DNA of 10,450 nucleotides from Phoronis ovalis (taxonomy: Eukaryota; Phoronida; Phoronidae). This document shows positions 1 to 10,450 of the stretch, one piece after another (the stretch's first letter is position 1; each line of letters begins with the position of its first letter). The stretch covers positions 1 through 10,450 of the forward strand of contig JAOXYB010063567.1 of NCBI GenBank assembly GCA_028565635.1, given 5' to 3'. Below the pieces are notes generated by a model. It was given only the letters and a program-made list of their open reading frames with translations, was not told where the DNA came from and did no database searches. Both the position numbers and the translations under genes were made by a program.

Positions 1-95
1 CGTCCACTTGACCACCTTACAATAAAGTATTACACGACGACACCGATGAGATGAAGGTGCGCGGCGTGGGTGAGGCGGCATCTGAGCGCTACTAG
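1..95 (+). CDS. possible 3' end of a neighbouring gene (weak)
   Basis: This 95-base edge is about 55% GC and holds nine CpGs, unlike the AT-rich, CpG-poor DNA that follows. On the plus strand, frame 3 is open from 12 to a TAG at 93-95, with protein-like composition (HDDTDEMKVRGVGEAASERY at its end). An in-frame TGA at 9-11 means any such exon must begin inside the window. The only nearby AG (26-27, AAAG) is a poor acceptor. The minus strand is also partly open and has a GTAAGG donor-like site around 15-20, so orientation is uncertain. I do not recognise the product. Confidence 0.2.
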
Positions 96-1448
96 TTTCA
101 ACAGTTCCAGGTTCCATTCAATTATTTTGCAGTATTCATTATTCAAAAAATACTGGTCAACAAGACTTGCAGATGTTTATGAAAACTGTTTAAAATACTG
201 CTAAAACGCAGAACTGGAAAAATATAAATCCTTCTCGGAGACACTAACTTCATAGTTGTTGACTAGCTTATGACAGGAATATGGTAAGGTATCTGTTGCT
301 AATATAATCATAATAATTGCTCCATGTCTAGGAACAAAGGTGTTTGTATGAGAAACCTGGCATTAACATCATATTGACACATTGCAATAACAAACCTGCA
401 GATAAAATAAATTTATTTTTACTTTTTTCAAATTTCAACAAGACCCTTTTATATAGCTACTAGTATTCATTATTTTTTTTGCTTACCAAATGCTATCTGA
501 TTTAGCTGATTTCTCCTGGCATACATTATGACTGGTGCGGTCTTTCTACTTTGTTAACGAATAAATCCTATATTTGGCTGTTATGGCACTACAAAGTTAG
601 TTTGATGTCAATACAGTAGATGGGTTTTCTAATACATTAAGTTCTACAATGATAAATTCATGTAATAAAGAAAGACCTCAATATCAGTAGGCATCGGTGT
701 TCCTTTTGTGTGGAAACATAATTTGAGAACATGATAGGGATTCAAGATACTACCAGGTTAATTTATCACGAGGACCCATAAATGTTTTTTCAGTACATGA
801 TTAATTATTAACAAAATGACTACAAAATACTTCACATTTCATTGACTATGTATTCAAAGCAGTAAAATACAGCTATTTCTGTATTCTACTTCCATACTGT
901 ACCAACCTTTAAAATAGGTTTCTAAGCTTATACATATATGAAAAAACAGCACCCTTTATGTAAACTTTTAATCTATGTACAAAATAATGTTGCCACAGCA
1001 ACAGTTTATATCTTCAAGTCTTTTTACAACATATATAACTTCGTTATACATTTAGAATTCATCTTCAGTTTTTTTTAAATCCATTTTTTTCCCTTCATTG
1101 GCCATTGCTTCAATGACTAACCAGTGATACTGCGACTTTGATCATAACGTCATGCGAACAAACAGTTAGAATACAGCAAAAATAGTATCTTCCAGTTAGT
1201 AAAAACAAAACACCATCCGTACAACAGAAAACACTGCTACTACGAACATTGAAAAAACTGTAAAGATTCTCAGCTGATATGCAATCACATATTTATATTA
1301 TTTTGATCTCCTTGATTTTGGGAATGGTACACAATCCTTAATATTGTCTTGAGATAATTTTCTTTGTGCAAATAGGTTTTGAGAGTGAGTCTTAACTGGT
1401 CTAGCTCAGAGGTATCCCAGTTCTAATGCATGATATAAGGCAGCCAGG
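96..1448 (-). other. 3' flank of eya, including its 3' UTR
   Basis: Non-coding and AT-rich, with no exon-like open frame on either strand. Directly below the eya stop it holds the duplicated terminal codons. Reading on from the stop, the clearest minus-strand poly(A) hexamer (AATAAA, seen as TTTATT) is at 417-412, implying a 3' UTR of about 1 kb if used. Plus-strand AATAAA hexamers occur at 406-411, 560-565 and 664-669. The exact transcript end cannot be read from sequence. Confidence 0.6.
404..419. terminator. palindromic candidate bidirectional poly(A) signal
   Basis: AAAATAAATTTATTTT is a perfect 16-bp palindrome holding AATAAA on the plus strand (406-411) and AATAAA on the minus strand (417-412). 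It is the first strong minus-strand hexamer I see downstream of the eya stop. It could also serve a plus-strand gene ending at 95. Function is inferred; AT-rich DNA gives such words by chance. Confidence 0.35.
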
Positions 1449-6083
<4,635 letters not shown>

Positions 6084-8463
6084 CTGTAAAAGAAAATTTT
6101 GATATTCAATAAAAAAATTGCAAAGATGAATAAATTATTTATTGCACCCTTTGGAAACCTGTTTGAAGTAAGTGCTACCATCTAGTAGTGGAAATTTAAA
6201 AGCAATGTTTACAGATTGAGGTACTTCAGTTTTTGATTATCTCTATGACTGGTCCTATCTCTGTCTGTCAACACTGGCTAGCAATTAACTCAACAGCTTC
6301 AGGTCAGCGGGGTGCAAAGTATTTCCCAATGATAATAAACTGATGTGAAAACAACAACTGGAGTTGACAGATTGTTTATGGTAGACTCCCTTGCTTTTCA
6401 ATTTCCCATAACATCATCAATGTTAACTCAAGTAGTATAAAATCAAAAAGATAAATAACTTTTTCATGCTTTTTAAAAAAATTCTGAGAACTGCTGTGCA
6501 AAAAAATTCACATCTCTAAAAACTTGAAATGAATAATGAAAATTCTTATACACCTGTATGTAGCTATTTTGTTTTTTTTTAAAGGATATTAGAAAAGTCG
6601 TATTGAAATTTCAGATCTAATCAACTGAATAGCACCTGATGAGTTTTTTTTTTAAAGATGTCTGATAATATGGGCTGTGTGCCAATGCATTAGAACAAGA
6701 ATTCTTTTGCACAGTACCAATCTGCCTCCCAAGGTATGTTAACATTTTCAAAATGAAAAGTCATGGAATGCAAAAAAAGCACAATTAGGACTTCCAACAT
6801 GTTTCAAAGCCAATTACCTTCATCATAAATTGCAAAGCTTTTATTATCAAACCAATTTCCAAAATTTCAGGTTTCAAATTTCTACTAGAACACATTCCAT
6901 GATTAATTTTTGCAGAAAGTATTTTATACATACATTTCAAATCCAATTTTTTTATTGAAATAATGCAATATTTCATAAGTAAGTCGGGCCAGCAGTAGAT
7001 TTTAACACTATTTACAGCAGACCATTATTTCATATTTTCTGTATTGATGCGTGATTTAAAAGCAAGTACTTGTATTTCTAACTTTTAGCAATCTGCCCTA
7101 TTTAAGAGCACAATTTCAAGGAATGAAACAAAATAATCAAAACTGACACACATGTATCCTAACAAAATGAAAAGTTTGGGGAAAATGCAAGTTTTACTGT
7201 TTACACTGGTTACAGTATGCAGACAATTTCAAAATGCAACAATCAAGCAGTGAGAGGGTATCTTGATATTATATCATAGATAATTGTCAAAGTTATGAGC
7301 ACTATTTTCTCATAGATTTGTCTTGTTTATTTATATGACAAGAAACTCTAGATAATTAGACACTAATCTGGTTTTAATTAGCTGAGATGGTGTAAAGCAG
7401 GTTTCTGACAAAAGCAAGGATTCTGGAATTAATCTTATCTAGTGTGTTGCAAGAATTGTACAAACATACATATCTGATCAGATGACGTCTGAGAATGACA
7501 AATTTGAGTTTATACAATCCAAGTATGATGCTTATCATATGATACATCCAAAACATGATTTCCCATACATTTACATTGTCCGTATATTATTCCATATTAT
7601 TATTGTATTATCTTTATGACTTATTTTCAACTGAATAAGTTTTAAAAATAAAAGTTAAAATTTTGCCCAAATGGCACCAAGTTCAGTCTAACATTTATAG
7701 TATATACAGCAACTTGTACAATAATACTTAAAATACTGATAAAAATATATCAACATGTATTGTAAGCCACTGCTTAGATACAGCTTATATATAACATTGT
7801 ATTGTTGACACAAGGATTTCACAAAAAGTCCAAAATGATTTTATCCTTGTATTATATCACATGGAAAGTGCGGGATGCTAGAGAATCTAGTACATATCTC
7901 TTAATTGAAGATCTCATCATGCAAATAAAAAACCTTAAGTGTGGTGTTTATTTAGCTACATGCTTAGAAGATGTGCCTGTGGTTCTGTCATTCAAAACTA
8001 TTGGTAGCTATAGTTGAAGTAAATTTAACAGTGATTAATGGGATAAGGTAAGATAAGACCATCAATGAAGTAATTTAAAGTCTGAGTAGGTGATCTATGG
8101 TTAAATGCTGTTTGTTTACTATGAATTCTAAACCTGTATGCCATATGCTGTTTCCATCACAACTTAACTAAATCAACTAATATCTCAGTGAAGATTGTAC
8201 AATGAAGCAAACATGTTATGTACTAATTAAATTCCGGCAACTTTGAAAACATTAAGCCTAAGCTTTAGAGTTTACATTAAAAACTTTCAAACCATTACAA
8301 AGTATTAATCTGTTGGTGGCTGGGAAGTGGCAGTCAGTCAGTGGAATACTATATTGGATGATCTCATTAATGTTAAATAGCAACCCTTTTGCAAATGTTA
8401 ATTCAGAAATTAGAAAGAGCTCCAAATAATTTCACGCAACACCTGTGCCAATAACTTCACTTA

Positions 8464-8484
8464 ACACATACATGTATGCATGCA
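8464..8484. repeat. 21-nt alternating purine-pyrimidine run with nested palindromes
   Basis: Purines and pyrimidines alternate strictly from 8464 to 8484. The run includes the 12-bp palindrome CATACATGTATG (8467-8478) and TGCATGCA (8477-8484). Such runs can adopt Z-DNA under supercoiling; any role here is unknown. Confidence 0.5.
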
Positions 8485-9127
8485 GTGTATGATGATCAAG
8501 ATATGGCACTGATGAAAATGACATGATTGACACTATGATAATTTTAAGGTAAGCTGAAGTTACTGCATTTTCTTTTGAAACTCAATAACACGGAATCAAA
8601 ACTACAACCATTTCGTGTTGAAAACCACTGAGTACAAAGTTGTCCCAGACATATACAAAAGCATTTATTCTCTTACAGTTGAATGGGTTTGGCATCAAAA
8701 CATGCTTCACCAACAAATAATGCACTCGTATACAAATTCCCAGACACACCAAGGTAAGCAACTGAATGCAATGACAAAACCACCGAACTGGACATATGGG
8801 TATTCTCTGGGAAACAGGAAACATTTAACATTGTCAAGGTAGCCACAAATTTTCACCTTAACCCCTAACCTTAACCACAAACTATTGGCAATGATGGTAA
8901 ATTGATGATTTTGTCCTTAGGTACATCTGATAATACTTAATGGCGACCACAAAATAATCTAAAAATAATACTATGATAGCATGTGGAAACTTTCAATGAT
9001 TTTGAAGTTTACAAGTATATTCCATACAACAAACTGTGCAACAAAAAGCCAATCAGAAGAACTTCTACACCAGTATATGACTTTTTTACGGCTACAAAAT
9101 GCTGCTTAATTTGTGAGTAATACATCT

Positions 9128-9340
9128 AAAAGCAGTTGCATGTTAAAGTAATTAAAATGCTTCATTATAATTTATTGTTTGTTTTCCATTAAGTATTACT
9201 CATTCCCCTTAACTTTAAAAAACCTCTATTTGCAAATCTCCTCTGGAAAATATCTAATGTAGAATGTTAAAAGCAATAGCATGTTTAAGTAGTTACTACC
9301 TTAACTTTAATTAATGTTAAATTAGTGTTTGCTTTCCATT
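9128..9340. repeat. diverged direct duplication, two copies about 141-150 bp apart
   Basis: Copy one (9128-9190) and copy two (9269-9340) share in order AAAAGCA, GCATGTT, an AAGTA word, an AT-rich middle, and finally GTTTG(T/C)TTTCCATT. Copy two is nine bases longer through indels in the middle. The order and spacing of the shared words support a real but old duplication. Confidence 0.55.
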
Positions 9341-9876
9341 TCTGGTTACATGTGCAATATATGGCCTTGTAACCTCATGGCACAGAGCCAACAACATCCA
9401 TGTGAATGGGTCCTTTGTTTAAGTAATTTTTGGATTAATTAAAAGTAAAACAGTGCTTATTTTACAAGTGGGCAAAATAAAATTGGATAGTACAAAACTG
9501 GTTTTTTAATCAAAATAAATCCCTGTTTGTTTACACATTAATTCAAAAGAATTTTTTCATTATCTAAATTAAAAGAAATTTATTTGTATATTTTTGGTAT
9601 CCAAGAAGAAGTGGCATATAATCTGCTGTAGGTTCAAAAACCATGGTGCAGTCCAATTAAAATCAGCAGGAATTATTCAGACTAGTGCCACCTCTAGAAT
9701 ACCACATTACCTCAGCACAGTTTCAATGGCAGAAAGTTAGTGTACTGAAGTTGCTTATCAAGCCAGAGTACCTGCACATGAGCAGGGAAAATTTCAAGTC
9801 TATATAACGAAGCGTCATTTATAAGGAATCTAAGTAAAAGTCCTTTTTTTAAATTTCACTGATTTGTTTATTTTTG

Positions 9877-9901
9877 ATAGATACAGCTCAGCTGAATCTA
9901 T
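9877..9901. repeat. 25-bp near-palindrome containing an E-box
   Basis: The 12-bp arms 9877-9888 and 9890-9901 pair around a single C, with one mismatch. The centre includes CAGCTG (9889-9894), a canonical E-box core. It sits just to the left of the ~215-bp tandem repeat. Confidence 0.5.
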
Positions 9902-9920
9902 ATATTAATTTTCGAGTTTG

Positions 9921-10290
9921 TAGCAAGAACTCCTCCTACACGACCCATCAGACTGCCTGATTGACCTGATATATGTCTTAATCGTACTCACCGCTTTGTT
10001 TTAAAATATACTTTATTTCGCTTGACTAGACTTAAATACATAATCCAAGGCAAAATGTGTAACTTTTTTGTGATCATTGTCGCCATTTTGAAACTGCGAC
10101 TGTGTTGATAAGGAGGCTCTGACCCGACAACACTAGCAAGGAACTTCTCGCCTGCATATTGGGAATCGCGAGACCTCTGACACGAGACAGTATTTAATCG
10201 TTCGTACTCACTGCTTTGTTTTTAAAATAAATTTTATTTCCTTTGACGACACAATACATAAACATAATCCAAGTCGAAATGTGTAATTTC
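9921..10290. repeat. diverged tandem repeat, unit about 215-220 bp
   Basis: Copy one starts with TAGCAAGAACTCCTCC at 9921 and copy two with TAGCAAGGAACTTCTCGCC at 10134. The best-conserved core is 9981-10062 against 10201-10286. It shares TCGTACTCAC-GCTTTGTTTT, TTTATTTC, CATAATCCAAG and AAATGTGTAA in the same order, with small indels. The offset drifts from 213 to 224 bases. Both copies carry AGTACTCAC-type sequence read on the minus strand as GTGAGTACGA, which resembles a splice donor. The unit is more CpG-rich than the intron around it. It may be a dispersed repeat or satellite fragment; the family is not recognised. Confidence 0.7.
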
Positions 10291-10450
10291 TGAATGGCTG
10301 TGGGCACCAATATGTTGACAATTAAACCCAGAAATTAGTACTTTTTGACCAGAAATCGCGTATGGCTATTTTTTTTTTAGATGTTTTATCATTTCACATT
10401 TTAACTATTGCAATCTTGTGTGGCACTTTTGTGGCTCGACCAATACTATG

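Larger units (their letters stand above)
6084..10450 (-). other. eya upstream intron, 3' part only (at least 4.4 kb)
   Basis: Lies before the 5994-6083 exon, whose acceptor is TTTTCTTTTACAG. The preceding exon should encode the WDLDET nucleophile segment. I looked on the minus strand for DLDET-like and RYG-like codons and found none, so that exon is probably beyond 10450. Short open frames in this stretch (for example 6785-6976, 7374-7556, 7802-8017 and the overlapping pair at 8582-8842) lack coding features. The stretch 6084-8450 shows nothing beyond AT-rich sequence and T tracts. Diverged repeats appear at 9128-9340 and 9921-10290. Confidence 0.8.

Noticed and set aside
6785-6976. 63-codon minus-strand open frame as a possible alternative eya exon
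   Set aside because: It shows no EYA-like residues, and the flanking exon already has a good acceptor and the expected residue continuity with the family.
7802-8017. 71-codon plus-strand open frame
   Set aside because: No domain and no suitable splice sites; unlike the codon pattern of the eya exons.
8582-8842. Two overlapping open frames of 80 (minus) and 75 (plus) codons
   Set aside because: They are opposite frames of the same stretch, neither resembling a known family, in the middle of a large intron.
9631-9642. GGTTCAAAAACC as a possible tRNA or SINE B box
   Set aside because: It does not fit the B-box spacing, and no A box or acceptor stem lies upstream at the proper distance.
9988-10086. 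32-codon minus-strand open frame starting in a Kozak-like context, as a real gene
   Set aside because: It sits inside a diverged tandem repeat, and the second copy lacks the ATG. It is kept only as part of the repeat finding.

Overview
The window is nuclear DNA from an animal, almost certainly an invertebrate. It is AT-rich and poor in CpG, and its one recognisable gene is split by GT-AG introns. The genus cannot be read from the sequence. The protein is closest in style to non-vertebrate bilaterian EYA (for example GDGRDEE followed by KQMNYPFWR), and a mollusc or other lophotrochozoan is my guess only.

The gene is eyes absent (eya), on the minus strand. Six coding exons, at 5994-6083, 4096-4154, 3373-3533, 2395-2631, 1933-2033 and 1449-1529, join in frame into 729 nt. 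They encode the last 242 residues of the protein plus a TGA stop. This is nearly all of the conserved C-terminal EYA domain, the SIX-binding, HAD-family phosphatase part. The roughly 29 residues before it, with the DLDET nucleophile motif, and the whole N-terminal transactivation region must lie beyond position 10450.

Layout from left to right: 1-95 is a CpG-richer patch that may be the end of a neighbouring gene. 96-1448 is non-coding and includes the eya 3' UTR, with a palindromic AATAAA/TTTATT site at 404-419. 1406-1491 is a 43-bp tandem duplication of the last eya codons and stop. 1449-6083 holds the eya exons with introns of 403, 361, 741, 562 and 1839 bp. 6084-10450 is the 3' part of a large upstream intron (at least 4.4 kb), holding diverged repeats and palindromes but no exon that I can recognise.

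I found no RNA genes, CRISPR arrays or intact transposons. All other open frames are short, lack codon structure and look like chance. The best observations are the duplicated eya C terminus and stop, the diverged ~215-bp tandem repeat at 9921-10290 with a conserved splice-donor-like motif on the minus strand, and the possible convergent neighbour at the left edge.
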